NCBI GenBank assembly: GCA_018679695.1
Contig: JAHHKH010000428.1
Coordinates: 1-17,144 of the forward strand
From: Maribacter sp.
GTDB lineage: Bacteria > Bacteroidota > Bacteroidia > Flavobacteriales > Flavobacteriaceae
Length of the DNA stretch: 17,144 bases
Direction: 5' to 3'
Below the pieces are notes generated by a model. That model was not told the DNA's origin. It saw only the letters and a list, made by a program, of their open reading frames with translations, and searched no databases. Position 1 is the first letter of the stretch, and each line of letters starts with the position of its first letter. Below are positions 6,593 through 14,992 of the stretch, piece by piece. The translations under genes and the position numbers were made by a program.

Positions 6593-7489
6593 ATGAGTAG
6601 AAAAGTATCGGTCACAGGTAGTGGTATATTGTTAGCCATAATTGGGGTCGTACTTTTTTCAGCGAAAGCCGTCATGGTGAAAATGGCCTATTCGTATGGG
6701 ATAGACCATTTAACGCTGCTTTTATTCCGTATGGTATTTGCTTTTCCTTTTTATTTGCTGATTGCCATGCTATCGAAGCCATTATATCCAAAGGAAATAA
6801 GAACTAAGGATTATTTGTGGATTGTATTTTTTGGTTTCATTGGGTATTATCTTGCCAGTTTATTTGATTTTATGGGACTACAGCATATAAAAGCAGGGCT
6901 GGAGCGCATAATTTTGTTTATATATCCTACTATTGTTGTGCTATTGTCATGGTTCATTTTCGGGAAAAAAATTACAAAACTCCAGATTCTTGCCATAATA
7001 GTTACCTATGTTGGGGTTTTTATCATATTTTGGGACGAGGTAGGTGTCGATGAGAACACCATTCTCCTGGGCGGTTTCTTGATTTTCTTAAGTGCCTTTA
7101 CCTATGCATCTTATTTGGTGGGTAGTGGCTGGTTGATACCAAAATTTGGAGTTTTGCAATTTACTTCATATGCGATGATAGTATCTACAATATGCCTTGT
7201 CGTCCATTATCTCTTCGTTAATGGTTTCAGATTATCAAGCTATCCTAAGGAAGTATACCTACTGGGTTTGGCAATGGCAATTTTCTCGACCTTAGTGCCT
7301 TCCTTTTTGGTTTCAGCGGCGATCAATCGGTTAGGGGCTTCCACTTTTTCAATTTTTGGCAGTTTGGGTCCGATATCCACCATTATCCTTGCATTTTTCT
7401 TTCTGGACGAAACCATCTCCCTCGTACAGATTTTTGGAATGTTAGTAGTAATTGCGGGCGTGATGCTTGTATCACGAATTAAGGTTTGA
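6593..7489 (+). CDS. EamA-family (DMT) transporter, ten predicted helices
   Basis: This is an inner-membrane permease of the drug/metabolite transporter superfamily with two EamA repeats of five helices each. Repeat one runs from about residue 11 to 148, with the typical GLERIILFIYPTIVVLLSWFIF segment around 98-120 followed by GKKIT. Repeat two runs from about 158 to 295 and repeats the pattern with STFSIFGSLGPISTIILAFFFLDE, then a last helix. Length (298) is typical. The substrate is not predictable; family members export amino acids, purines or drugs, or import metabolites. The 110-base gap behind ychF contains purine-rich AGGAAAAAAGG before the ATG and no convincing TAnnTTTG, so read-through from ychF or a non-canonical promoter are both open. 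Confidence 0.85.
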   Translation: MSRKVSVTGSGILLAIIGVVLFSAKAVMVKMAYSYGIDHLTLLLFRMVFAFPFYLLIAMLSKPLYPKEIRTKDYLWIVFFGFIGYYLASLFDFMGLQHIKAGLERIILFIYPTIVVLLSWFIFGKKITKLQILAIIVTYVGVFIIFWDEVGVDENTILLGGFLIFLSAFTYASYLVGSGWLIPKFGVLQFTSYAMIVSTICLVVHYLFVNGFRLSSYPKEVYLLGLAMAIFSTLVPSFLVSAAINRLGASTFSIFGSLGPISTIILAFFFLDETISLVQIFGMLVVIAGVMLVSRIKV

Positions 7490-7494
7490 CCTGA

Positions 7495-7569
7495 TATCGC
7501 AAAACATGGAAATCGCAATATGTGTTTGAGCGGATTTTGATTGAAGATGCCAAAATCAAGAACAATTAG
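7495..7569 (+). other. Protein-like orphan fragment between EamA and parE
   Basis: In the 200-base gap, a stretch of 24 codons directly after a TGA reads YRKTWKSQYVFERILIEDAK and a few more residues before TAG. Its composition and codon use resemble the C-terminus of a real protein, but it has no start codon and is not in the frame of the EamA gene. It may be a decayed gene tail or chance. The rest of the gap is AT-rich with a weak parE promoter candidate and no clear terminator. Confidence 0.2.
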
Positions 7570-7639
7570 AATGCCCTGCATTGAATTATATCAACAAAAA
7601 TGGTACTTTCGTTGTTGATTACTTTCCGAGCCAAGTACT

Positions 7640-7668
7640 TTGATTTTTGCTTTGAAATTTTATATTAG
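7640..7668 (+). promoter_or_regulatory. Candidate promoter of parE-parC
   Basis: There is a TTG at 7640-7642, an 18-base spacer and TATATTAG at 7661-7668, one base off TAnnTTTG. Transcription would start about 15 bases before the parE ATG. Other T-rich near-matches in the same gap make the choice uncertain. Confidence 0.35.
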
Positions 7669-7689
7669 CGGGGAAAACCCTGACGCATT

Positions 7690-9549
7690 ATGGCACAGTC
7701 CCAATATACCGAAGATAATATTCGATCACTCGATTGGAAAGAGCACATCAGGCTTCGTCCTGGAATGTACATAGGTAAATTGGGTGATGGATCATCAGCA
7801 GATGACGGTATTTATATTCTCTTAAAGGAAACCATCGATAACTGTATTGATGAATTCGTGATGGGAGCGGGAAAGACCATTGAGATTGCCATAAAAGACA
7901 ATTTGGTTCGAGTAAGGGATTATGGCCGGGGCATTCCATTGGGAAAAGTAGTTGATGTTGTTTCAAAAATGAATACCGGAGGCAAATATGATAGTCGCGC
8001 CTTTAAAAAGTCCGTTGGCTTGAATGGTGTGGGTACCAAAGCGGTAAATGCACTTTCCAGATTTTTTGAAGTACAGTCCTCAAGGGAAAATAAAATTAAG
8101 ACGGCCCAATTCACACAGGGGAACTTGGTCACTGAGGAAGGTCCTGTAGAGACGTCAAAACGCAAAGGCACAAGGGTTTCCTTTACCCCGGATGAAGCTA
8201 TTTTCAAAAAGTATAAATACAGGAATGAGTATGTAGAACGCATGCTTAAGAATTATGTGTACTTGAATCCTGGGTTGACCATTGTCTTCAATGGCGAAAA
8301 GTTTCACTCAGAAAACGGTTTAAAGGATTTACTGGAGGATAATAATAATGCCGAAGATCTATTATACCCCATAATTCATTTAAGAGGGGAAGATATTGAG
8401 GTTGCGATCACACATAGTAAAACCCAATATAGCGAGGAATACCATTCTTTTGTCAATGGACAGCATACCACCCAAGGGGGTACGCATCAAGCGGCATTTC
8501 GTGAGGCACTGGTGAAAACCATTCGTGATTTTTACGGAAAGAACTATGATGCCAGTGATATTCGCAAATCCATTATTTCGGCGATTTCGATAAAAGTGAT
8601 GGAACCGGTCTTTGAAAGCCAAACCAAAACAAAATTGGGATCTACCGATATGGGAGGGGATTTTCCTACGGTACGTACGTATATCAATGACTTTGTTGGC
8701 AAATATCTTGACAACTATTTGCATAAAAACCCAGAGACGGCCGAGAAATTGCAGCGTAAGATCATGATGGCCGAAAAGGAGCGAAAAGAGCTATCGGGCA
8801 TTCGTAAACTAGCAAGAGACCGGGCAAAAAAGGCCAGCTTGCACAATAAAAAGCTACGTGATTGCCGGGTACACTTGGGTGATATGAAAAACGAACGACG
8901 TTTGGAAAGCACCCTTTTTATTACTGAAGGGGATTCTGCCTCCGGATCCATTACCAAATCCCGGGATGTCAACACCCAGGCGGTATTCAGTTTGCGTGGA
9001 AAGCCTTTGAATTCCTATGGAATGAGTAAAAAGATAGTTTATGAGAATGAAGAATTCAACCTTTTGCAGGCAGCATTGAATATTGAGGAGTCCATGGAGG
9101 ATCTTCGCTATAACAATATTGTTATCGCAACTGATGCCGATGTCGACGGAATGCATATTCGTTTGCTACTGATTACTTTTTTTCTGCAATTTTTCCCTGA
9201 ATTAATAAAAGAGAACCATCTATATATCTTGCAAACGCCTTTATTCAGGGTTCGGAACAAAAAAGAGACCATTTACTGTTACAGTGATGATGAGCGTAAA
9301 AATGCAATAAATAAGCTAACGGGCAAGCCAGAAATTACGCGATTCAAAGGATTGGGTGAAATTTCACCGGATGAATTCAAGCACTTTATAGGAGACGACA
9401 TACGTTTGGAACCAGTAATGTTGGATAAGGCGATTTCCATAGAGAACCTACTCAAATTCTACATGGGTAAAAATACCCCCGACCGTCAGGAATTCATAAT
9501 CAATAATCTTAAAGTGGAGATTGACCTGGTAGAAGAAAATCAATTATAA
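7690..9549 (+). CDS. parE: DNA topoisomerase IV subunit B
   Basis: This is the ATPase subunit of a type IIA topoisomerase that, with ParC, decatenates daughter chromosomes. The GHKL ATPase has E47 (general base) and N51 (magnesium) in KETIDNCIDE, D77-YGRGIP83, the glycine loop VGLNGVGTKAVNAL (109-122), and the transducer QTK at 311-313 that reaches into the ATP site. The Toprim domain has E413-G-D415 and D482-A-D484-V-D486, binding the metal ions of cleavage. SLRGKPLN (434-441) and FKGLGE (552-557) follow as usual. Length 619 fits the Bacteroidota ParE rather than GyrB (about 645). The parC start is 25 bases downstream, so the subunits are co-transcribed. GyrB is the only real alternative; the paired parC-like gene and the lengths favour ParE. 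Confidence 0.92.
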   Translation: MAQSQYTEDNIRSLDWKEHIRLRPGMYIGKLGDGSSADDGIYILLKETIDNCIDEFVMGAGKTIEIAIKDNLVRVRDYGRGIPLGKVVDVVSKMNTGGKYDSRAFKKSVGLNGVGTKAVNALSRFFEVQSSRENKIKTAQFTQGNLVTEEGPVETSKRKGTRVSFTPDEAIFKKYKYRNEYVERMLKNYVYLNPGLTIVFNGEKFHSENGLKDLLEDNNNAEDLLYPIIHLRGEDIEVAITHSKTQYSEEYHSFVNGQHTTQGGTHQAAFREALVKTIRDFYGKNYDASDIRKSIISAISIKVMEPVFESQTKTKLGSTDMGGDFPTVRTYINDFVGKYLDNYLHKNPETAEKLQRKIMMAEKERKELSGIRKLARDRAKKASLHNKKLRDCRVHLGDMKNERRLESTLFITEGDSASGSITKSRDVNTQAVFSLRGKPLNSYGMSKKIVYENEEFNLLQAALNIEESMEDLRYNNIVIATDADVDGMHIRLLLITFFLQFFPELIKENHLYILQTPLFRVRNKKETIYCYSDDERKNAINKLTGKPEITRFKGLGEISPDEFKHFIGDDIRLEPVMLDKAISIENLLKFYMGKNTPDRQEFIINNLKVEIDLVEENQL

Positions 9550-9574
9550 ATCAAGATAATACGATTCTTTCTTT

Positions 9575-12253
9575 ATGGAAGAGAATGGAGAACTGAACGA
9601 AACAAATTACGAAGATCAACCCATTGAAGAGGGTTCAGTAACTGATGATTCGCAAGATGCCCTGACCAAGGTTACGGGAATGTACAAGGATTGGTTTTTG
9701 GATTATGCATCGTATGTAATTCTGGAGCGTGCGGTTCCTGCAATTGAAGATGGTTTTAAACCGGTACAGCGCAGGATTTTGCATTCGTTGAAAGAATTGG
9801 ATGATGGCCGATACAATAAGGTGGCGAATGTTGTTGGTCATACCATGCAATATCATCCCCATGGTGATGCAAGTATTGCCGATGCCATGGTACAGATTGG
9901 CCAAAAAGATTTGTTGATCGATACCCAAGGTAACTGGGGCAATATATTAACAGGGGATAGGGCAGCAGCCTCGCGATATATTGAGGCGCGACTTTCCAAA
10001 TTCGCCTTAGAGGTAGTATTCAGCCCTAAAATTACCGAATGGCAATTGTCTTATGACGGTCGCAAGAAAGAGCCCGTTAACCTTCCTGTGAAATTCCCAT
10101 TGCTATTAGCACAAGGTGCCGAGGGAATCGCTGTAGGGCTTTCGACCAAGGTATTGCCACATAACTTCAAGGAGTTGATCGACGCCTCGATAAAGCATCT
10201 CAAAGGGCAGCGTTTCAAATTGTTTCCCGACTTCCCAACTGCAGGTATTATAGACGTCAGCAACTATAACGACGGAATGCGAGGGGGTAAGATCCGTGTG
10301 CGTGCCAAAATATCCCAAAAAGATAAGAATACTCTGGTTATAAGCGAGATACCATTCGGCACCAATACCTCTTCTCTCATTGATTCCATTTTAAAAGCCA
10401 ATGACAAAGGGAAGATAAAGATTAAGAAGATCGAGGACAATACTGCTGCCGAAGTAGAGATTCTAGTACATTTGCCAGGTGGCATATCACCAGATAAGAC
10501 CATTGATGCATTGTATGCCTTTACTTCATGTGAATCATCAATATCTCCCCTAAGTTGTATCATTGAGGATAATAAACCGCTATTCATAGGCGTATCTGAA
10601 ATGCTGCGCCAATCAACGGATTTAACGGTTGATTTACTCAAGGCAGAGCTCAAAATTCAACTTTCGGAACTTGAGGAGCAATGGCATTTTGCCTCGTTGG
10701 AACGTATATTCATAGAAAACCGGATCTATCGTGATATTGAGGAGGAAGAAACCTGGGAAGGTGTTATTTCCGCTATTGATAAGGGTCTCAAACCTCACAC
10801 CAAACATTTGAAGCGGGCAGTTACTGAAGAGGACATTGTTCGTTTAACAGAAATCCGGATCAAGCGCATCTCCAAATTCGATATCGATAAGGCGCAACAG
10901 CATCTCGATAGTTTGGAGCAGAAAATAGCGGAGGTTAAGGATCATTTGGAGCATCTCATAGAATTTGCGATAGATTACTTCAAGAATCTCAAAACAAAAT
11001 ATGGTAAAGGACGTGAACGAAAATCGGAAATTAGGATATTCGATGATATAGAGGCTACCAAAGTCGTAATACGCAATACTAAGCTATATGTGAATAGGGA
11101 GGAAGGCTTTGTGGGCACTTCGTTACGTCGTGATGAGTATGTTACCGATTGTAGTGATATTGACGACATTATTGTATTTACAAAAGATGGCAAGGCCATG
11201 GTCACCAAGGTCGATGCCAAGACCTTTGTGGGCAAGAATATTATACATGTTGCGGTTTTCAAGAAAAAGGATAAGCGTACGACCTATAATATGATCTATA
11301 AAGATGGCAGGGGCGGAGCCACTTATATTAAAAGATTCAATATAACCAGTGTTACGCGGGATAGATTGTATGATTTTACTGCAGGAAAGCCTAATTCATT
11401 AGTGTATTATTTCTCTGCAAACCCGAATGGTGAAGCTGAGGTGGTAACCATTAACCTTCGCCAAGTAGGAAGTATTAAAAAACTGAAATGGGACATTGAT
11501 TTTGCAGATGTACTGATCAAAGGAAGGGCATCGAAAGGCAATATTGTCACGAAATATTCGGTAAAGCGCATTGAACTGAAGGAAAAAGGGGTTTCAACTT
11601 TAAAACCTCGTAAAATATGGTTCGATGATGTTGTCCGCAGATTGAATGTGGATGGTAGAGGGGAATTGCTGGGTGAATTTAGAGGAGATGACCTTTTGCT
11701 GGTTGTAGATCAAAAAGGGGTGGCCAAAACAATTATCCCAACCATGACATCCCGTTTTGATGACAACATGATCGTTCTTGAAAAATGGAATCCTAAAAAA
11801 CCCTTGTCGGCTATTTATTGGGAGGGTAGTAAAGAACGATTTTATGTAAAACGCTTTTTAATTGAGCAGGGCAATAGAGAGGATTTATTTATTTCCGAAC
11901 ATCCGAAATCGTATTTGGAACTTGTTTCTACAGATTGGAGACCAGTAGTCGAATTGGAATATCCCAAACCCAGAGGCAAGGAAGCAAAGCCAAATTTAAC
12001 CATTGATATAGAGGATTTTATAGCAATTAAAGGAATAAAAGCTTTAGGTAATCAATTGACTTCCGAAAAGGTGAAAAACATCAATATATTGGATCCGTTA
12101 CCCTATGAGGAGCCAGAGGTACAGGAGGCGAATGAAATTGAGGTGGTTGATGAGGAAGACGTGAGCATCGAAACAACCAAAGCTCCAAAAGGAAAGGCGG
12201 GCAAAGCTGACGACCCTGCCAATGATGAAGAGGGGCAAATAACTTTATTCTAG
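9575..12253 (+). CDS. parC: DNA topoisomerase IV subunit A, long Bacteroidota form
   Basis: This is the DNA-cleaving subunit. After an acidic, poorly conserved N-terminus (1-30) comes the breakage-reunion core. The winged helix carries the quinolone-contact helix YHPHGDASIAD (93-103) and the catalytic pair R134-Y135 in AAASRYIEARL. The tower and coiled coil extend to about residue 480. The C-terminal beta-pinwheel (about 490-800) contains only a degenerate, GyrA-box-like KDGRGGATYIKRF and no canonical QRRGGKG box, in line with a decatenase rather than a supercoiling gyrase. At 892 residues it is longer than E. coli ParC (752). The last 60 residues are acidic and disordered-looking, with a Lys/Ala patch, and end in QITLF, a sliding-clamp-like peptide. 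The serine contacted by quinolones is alanine (A99). mscL follows after 8 bases. Confidence 0.92.
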   Translation: MEENGELNETNYEDQPIEEGSVTDDSQDALTKVTGMYKDWFLDYASYVILERAVPAIEDGFKPVQRRILHSLKELDDGRYNKVANVVGHTMQYHPHGDASIADAMVQIGQKDLLIDTQGNWGNILTGDRAAASRYIEARLSKFALEVVFSPKITEWQLSYDGRKKEPVNLPVKFPLLLAQGAEGIAVGLSTKVLPHNFKELIDASIKHLKGQRFKLFPDFPTAGIIDVSNYNDGMRGGKIRVRAKISQKDKNTLVISEIPFGTNTSSLIDSILKANDKGKIKIKKIEDNTAAEVEILVHLPGGISPDKTIDALYAFTSCESSISPLSCIIEDNKPLFIGVSEMLRQSTDLTVDLLKAELKIQLSELEEQWHFASLERIFIENRIYRDIEEEETWEGVISAIDKGLKPHTKHLKRAVTEEDIVRLTEIRIKRISKFDIDKAQQHLDSLEQKIAEVKDHLEHLIEFAIDYFKNLKTKYGKGRERKSEIRIFDDIEATKVVIRNTKLYVNREEGFVGTSLRRDEYVTDCSDIDDIIVFTKDGKAMVTKVDAKTFVGKNIIHVAVFKKKDKRTTYNMIYKDGRGGATYIKRFNITSVTRDRLYDFTAGKPNSLVYYFSANPNGEAEVVTINLRQVGSIKKLKWDIDFADVLIKGRASKGNIVTKYSVKRIELKEKGVSTLKPRKIWFDDVVRRLNVDGRGELLGEFRGDDLLLVVDQKGVAKTIIPTMTSRFDDNMIVLEKWNPKKPLSAIYWEGSKERFYVKRFLIEQGNREDLFISEHPKSYLELVSTDWRPVVELEYPKPRGKEAKPNLTIDIEDFIAIKGIKALGNQLTSEKVKNINILDPLPYEEPEVQEANEIEVVDEEDVSIETTKAPKGKAGKADDPANDEEGQITLF

Positions 12254-12261
12254 TAGTTACG

Positions 12262-12702
12262 ATGAAAAATTTCATTCAGGAATTCAAGGATTTTGCGATT
12301 AAGGGCAATATGATCGATATGGCGATTGGAATCATCATAGGAACTGCTTTTAATAAGGTTGTGAATGTTTTGGTAAAGAAGATCGTTTTGCCACCATTAT
12401 CGCTTTTGACCGCGGGGGTACAATTCTCTGAAAGGAAGTATGTATTGCGTGAGGCAGCAGATGATATTGAGGAAGTGGCCATTGGTTATGGCGAGTTGGT
12501 CGAAGTATTGCTCGATTTTGCAATAATTTCATTTACCATTTTTTTGGTTATCAAATTCATGAACCGATTCCGTACCAAGGCCGAGGACCCTGCAAATTTA
12601 GAGGAAACCACACCAAAGAACATTGAATTGTTGGCCAATCTGGAGCAGCTAATGAAGGAACAAAACGAAATTTTAAGAAATAATAAAGAATTGGACAGCT
12701 AA
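12262..12702 (+). CDS. mscL: Large-conductance mechanosensitive channel
   Basis: This inner-membrane homopentamer opens under membrane tension to release solutes during hypo-osmotic shock. The amphipathic N-terminal helix KNFIQEFKDFAIKGN is followed by TM1 (about 16-45). Pore-gate positions corresponding to E. coli L19 and V23 are M20 and I24 here, with the glycines G23 and G27 kept. Then come the PPLSLL turn, a periplasmic loop (about 52-75) that is longer and more charged than in E. coli, and TM2 (about 77-103). The C-terminal helix is ELLANLEQLMKEQNEILRN. At 146 residues it is slightly longer than E. coli MscL (136). It begins 8 bases after the parC stop with no promoter of its own visible, so it is probably transcribed with parE-parC. 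Confidence 0.93.
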   Translation: MKNFIQEFKDFAIKGNMIDMAIGIIIGTAFNKVVNVLVKKIVLPPLSLLTAGVQFSERKYVLREAADDIEEVAIGYGELVEVLLDFAIISFTIFLVIKFMNRFRTKAEDPANLEETTPKNIELLANLEQLMKEQNEILRNNKELDS

Positions 12703-12708
12703 AATGAT

Positions 12709-12740
12709 TTGCAAGGGTTAAACATAATGCAGTACCTTTG
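12709..12740 (+). promoter_or_regulatory. Promoter of the sterol desaturase-family gene
   Basis: There is a TTG at 12709-12711, a 21-base spacer and an exact TAnnTTTG (TACCTTTG) at 12733-12740. Transcription should start near 12746, which is downstream of the TTG (12709) and ATG (12727) codons of the longest open frame. This excludes them as starts for this transcript and points to ATG 12757. Confidence 0.7.
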
Positions 12741-12756
12741 CATTAATTTTGAATTT

Positions 12757-13713
12757 ATGGATTTTACCAACCCCCTGGTATACGGAGTACCCTGTTTTAT
12801 AGCTTTTATCTTATTGGAACTTACTTACAGTAAAACCCATGGCAAAGAGGATTTGTATGAGTGGAAGGACCTGTTTGCTAGTGGTTTCATGGGTGTTGGT
12901 TCGGCCATCATCGCTCCTTTGATCAAGGTGATTTCCGCTATTGTTATTTTTGAGTTCACGTATGAGCTGTTCAATCCTTTGGTGGATGGTGTAAGGACAA
13001 ATATCATGGGCTATGCATCTTTTGGGTATGCCTGGTATATCTGGCTATTGTGCCAGCTGGCAGATGATTTTACTTACTATTGGTTTCATCGAGCCAATCA
13101 TGAGATACGCATTCTATGGGCTGCACATATAGTGCACCATTCCTCGGACAATTATAATTTGGGAACTGCTGTCCGCAACGGTTGGTTCACTATTCTTTAC
13201 AAACCATTGTTTTACATGTGGATGCCTGCTTTGGGTTTTCCGCCAGAAATGGTAGTCGTTTGCCTGGGAATCGAGGCCTTATGGCAATTTCAACTGCATT
13301 CGGTGTATGTTCCGAAGATGGGTTTTATTGAAAAGATATTCAACACCCATACCATGCATCAAGTACATCATGCCCAAAATGTGGAATATTTGGATAAGAA
13401 CCACGGAGGATTCTTGAATATTTTCGATAAAATGTTCGGGACTTGGAAAGAGTTGGATGATGATGTCGAAGTTAAATATGGGGTCATACACGCACCAGAA
13501 TCATACAACCCTATCGTAATATTGACCCATGAGTTCAAGGATATATGGAACGACGTCAAGAAAGCGAAGAAGTTCTCTCACGTCTTAATGTACATCTTTG
13601 GTCCTCCAGGATGGAGCCCTGATGGCAGTACGTTAACGGTTAAGCAACAACAGCGCTTGTTCAAGGAGCAAAAACATAAGAATCCCAAAATTGCCTATTC
13701 AAGGCCTAATTAA
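12757..13713 (+). CDS. Sterol desaturase/fatty acid hydroxylase family protein
   Basis: This is a membrane-bound di-iron oxygenase of the fatty acid hydroxylase superfamily. The histidine clusters that bind the two irons are H111-RAN-H115, H124-IV-H127-H128, and H201-QV-H204-H205, with additional H181, H198 and H216. N-terminal hydrophobic segments lie at about 8-24 and 44-70, with more around 88-105 and 148-180, typical of the fold. The C-terminal third is cytoplasmic and charged, ending in RPN. The substrate is unknown; family members hydroxylate or desaturate sterols, carotenoids, sphingolipids or ether lipids. I chose ATG 12757 (MDFTNPLVYG, 318 residues) because the promoter overlaps the two earlier in-frame starts, and the extra 16 residues of the longest form do not look like family sequence. 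It converges with the terC gene at a distance of 16 bases. Confidence 0.88.
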   Translation: MDFTNPLVYGVPCFIAFILLELTYSKTHGKEDLYEWKDLFASGFMGVGSAIIAPLIKVISAIVIFEFTYELFNPLVDGVRTNIMGYASFGYAWYIWLLCQLADDFTYYWFHRANHEIRILWAAHIVHHSSDNYNLGTAVRNGWFTILYKPLFYMWMPALGFPPEMVVVCLGIEALWQFQLHSVYVPKMGFIEKIFNTHTMHQVHHAQNVEYLDKNHGGFLNIFDKMFGTWKELDDDVEVKYGVIHAPESYNPIVILTHEFKDIWNDVKKAKKFSHVLMYIFGPPGWSPDGSTLTVKQQQRLFKEQKHKNPKIAYSRPN

Positions 13714-13729
13714 GTATTCACATTCTAAT

Positions 13730-14542
13730 TTAATCCTCGGCAATCTCTTGTATTGGGGCCTTGTTTTTTTTCATTCTCAGATTAAAGAACTCCACCATCA
13801 AAGAGAACGCAATCGAGAAGTAAAGATAACCTTTGGGGATAGTCCCGACTTCATTGCCAAATACGACGAGATGCGATAAATGTGCTGATTCCGCAATGAG
13901 CATAAATCCTATTAAGATCAAGAAAGACAAACCTAAAACTTGAATTGATGGATGCTTGTTCACAAATTCACTGACCGGGTTTGCAAATAACATCATGATC
14001 AACACCGAAATAACGACAGCGATTACCATAAGGAGAAGGGCATCGTTCGGGTTCGGGGAAATGCCATTGGTCATTCCTATTGCGGTTAAGATAGAATCAA
14101 AGGAAAAGACGATATTTATAACAGTTATTTGAAGAATGGCATTTGTCAATGAAGCCGAACGATGGCTTTTCACCTCGCGTTCATCATGGCCTTTGTCCTC
14201 TATTTTTTCATGAATTTCGTGTGTGCTTTTGTAAAGTAGAAAAAGTCCCCCTCCAAACAAAATCAGTCCTTGGCCACTGATTCCACCACTAATCCATTCG
14301 CCATCCAAAATCCAAAAAGGTTTTTTCATACTCGTGAGTAATGATATACCGAATAATAATACGATCCGCATGACCATTGCCAACACCAGCCCAACGTTAG
14401 TTGCTTTTTTTCGTTGTTTTTTCTCTAATTTCCCAGCAGCAATAGATATGAAAATAATATTATCTATGCCCAATACGATTTCTAAAAATGTTAATGTAAG
14501 TAATGCCACCCAGGCATCAGGACTTGTTAGTATTTCGAACAT
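13730..14542 (-). CDS. TerC-family integral membrane protein
   Basis: This polytopic inner-membrane protein of the TerC/Alx family has members that export manganese or support tellurite resistance and metal loading of secreted proteins. Helices are predicted at about residues 11-36, 47-70, 88-104, 132-155, 168-189, 196-219 and 240-257. The acidic signature E21...GID27N28 in the first helix and SFD149S in the fourth are the conserved metal-site residues. A histidine-, lysine- and glutamate-rich cytoplasmic loop, residues 105-128 (HEIHEKIEDKGHDERE within it), separates the two halves. Length 270 is normal for the short family without CBS domains. It starts 2 bases after the stop of the lipoprotein gene on the same strand, so the two form a transcription unit. 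It faces the sterol desaturase-family gene tail to tail. Confidence 0.9.
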   Translation of the reverse strand: MFEILTSPDAWVALLTLTFLEIVLGIDNIIFISIAAGKLEKKQRKKATNVGLVLAMVMRIVLLFGISLLTSMKKPFWILDGEWISGGISGQGLILFGGGLFLLYKSTHEIHEKIEDKGHDEREVKSHRSASLTNAILQITVINIVFSFDSILTAIGMTNGISPNPNDALLLMVIAVVISVLIMMLFANPVSEFVNKHPSIQVLGLSFLILIGFMLIAESAHLSHLVVFGNEVGTIPKGYLYFSIAFSLMVEFFNLRMKKNKAPIQEIAED

Positions 14543-14544
14543 GA

Positions 14545-14922
14545 TTAGTTAATTTTTATAGCCTTCCCTTTGGATTTACGGGTATCGCCCACTATGTTAT
14601 ATTCAAATGTATAGGAATTATCGGATGTAGTCAATATTTTCATATGCACTGATTTCTCCTCAGCTTTGTTTCTAGGATGAAGCTTTTTGACGACGTATTC
14701 GCAATCATTGATCCAGCGAACCGAAGAGCTATCTACCTTACCTTCAAAAAAGTCGATCTCCAAGTCGCCTTTTCTTATGAAGGTCGTAGTTACTTCTTCC
14801 TCGTTGATGGTTGTGGTAAAACTAAATTCCCCATCCCTGAATGAGCTGCAGTCCCTTTGAGGCTGGTAGCAGGAACCTAGGGCAAGAATGGTGATGATTG
14901 AAATTCCGATCTTTTTGAACAT
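14545..14922 (-). CDS. Small predicted lipoprotein of unknown function
   Basis: The 125-residue product starts with MFKKIG, a hydrophobic stretch and a lipobox L-G-S-C18, so it is predicted to be lipid-anchored after signal peptidase II cleavage. The mature part begins YQPQRDC with no run of acidic residues after the cysteine, so the Bacteroidota surface-export signal is lacking and a periplasm-facing anchor is likely. The rest looks like a small beta-rich domain (FSFTTTINEEEVTTTFIRKG, WINDCEYVVKKLHP, SYTFEYNIVGDTRKSKGKA). C24 and C74 could form a disulfide. I know similar short flavobacterial proteins but no function. It is the first gene of a pair with terC. ATG 14922 was chosen; a GTG two codons upstream (14928) is possible. 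Confidence 0.75.
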   Translation of the reverse strand: MFKKIGISIITILALGSCYQPQRDCSSFRDGEFSFTTTINEEEVTTTFIRKGDLEIDFFEGKVDSSSVRWINDCEYVVKKLHPRNKAEEKSVHMKILTTSDNSYTFEYNIVGDTRKSKGKAIKIN

Positions 14923-14947
14923 TGACACAAAATAAAGGATTTAGCGG

Positions 14948-14955
14948 CAAATAAA
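14948..14955 (-). promoter_or_regulatory. Weak -7 candidate for lipoprotein-terC
   Basis: The minus strand reads TTTATTTG, one base off TAnnTTTG, about 25 bases before the lipoprotein ATG. A TGG lies 22 bases further upstream in place of TTG. This is suggestive only. Confidence 0.3.
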
Positions 14956-14992
14956 GCTGTAGCTTTTAAAATAAAATCCATTTAAAACCCAA

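Noticed and set aside
7492..7522. Direct repeat ATCGCAA twice behind the EamA gene
   Set aside because: Seven bases repeated once, with no dyad symmetry or further copies; compatible with chance.
14545..14922. Reading the small lipoprotein gene as a topoisomerase IV component
   Set aside because: I recall similar short flavobacterial proteins carrying topoisomerase labels, but this sequence has a lipobox and no topoisomerase motif; the real subunits are at 7690-12253.
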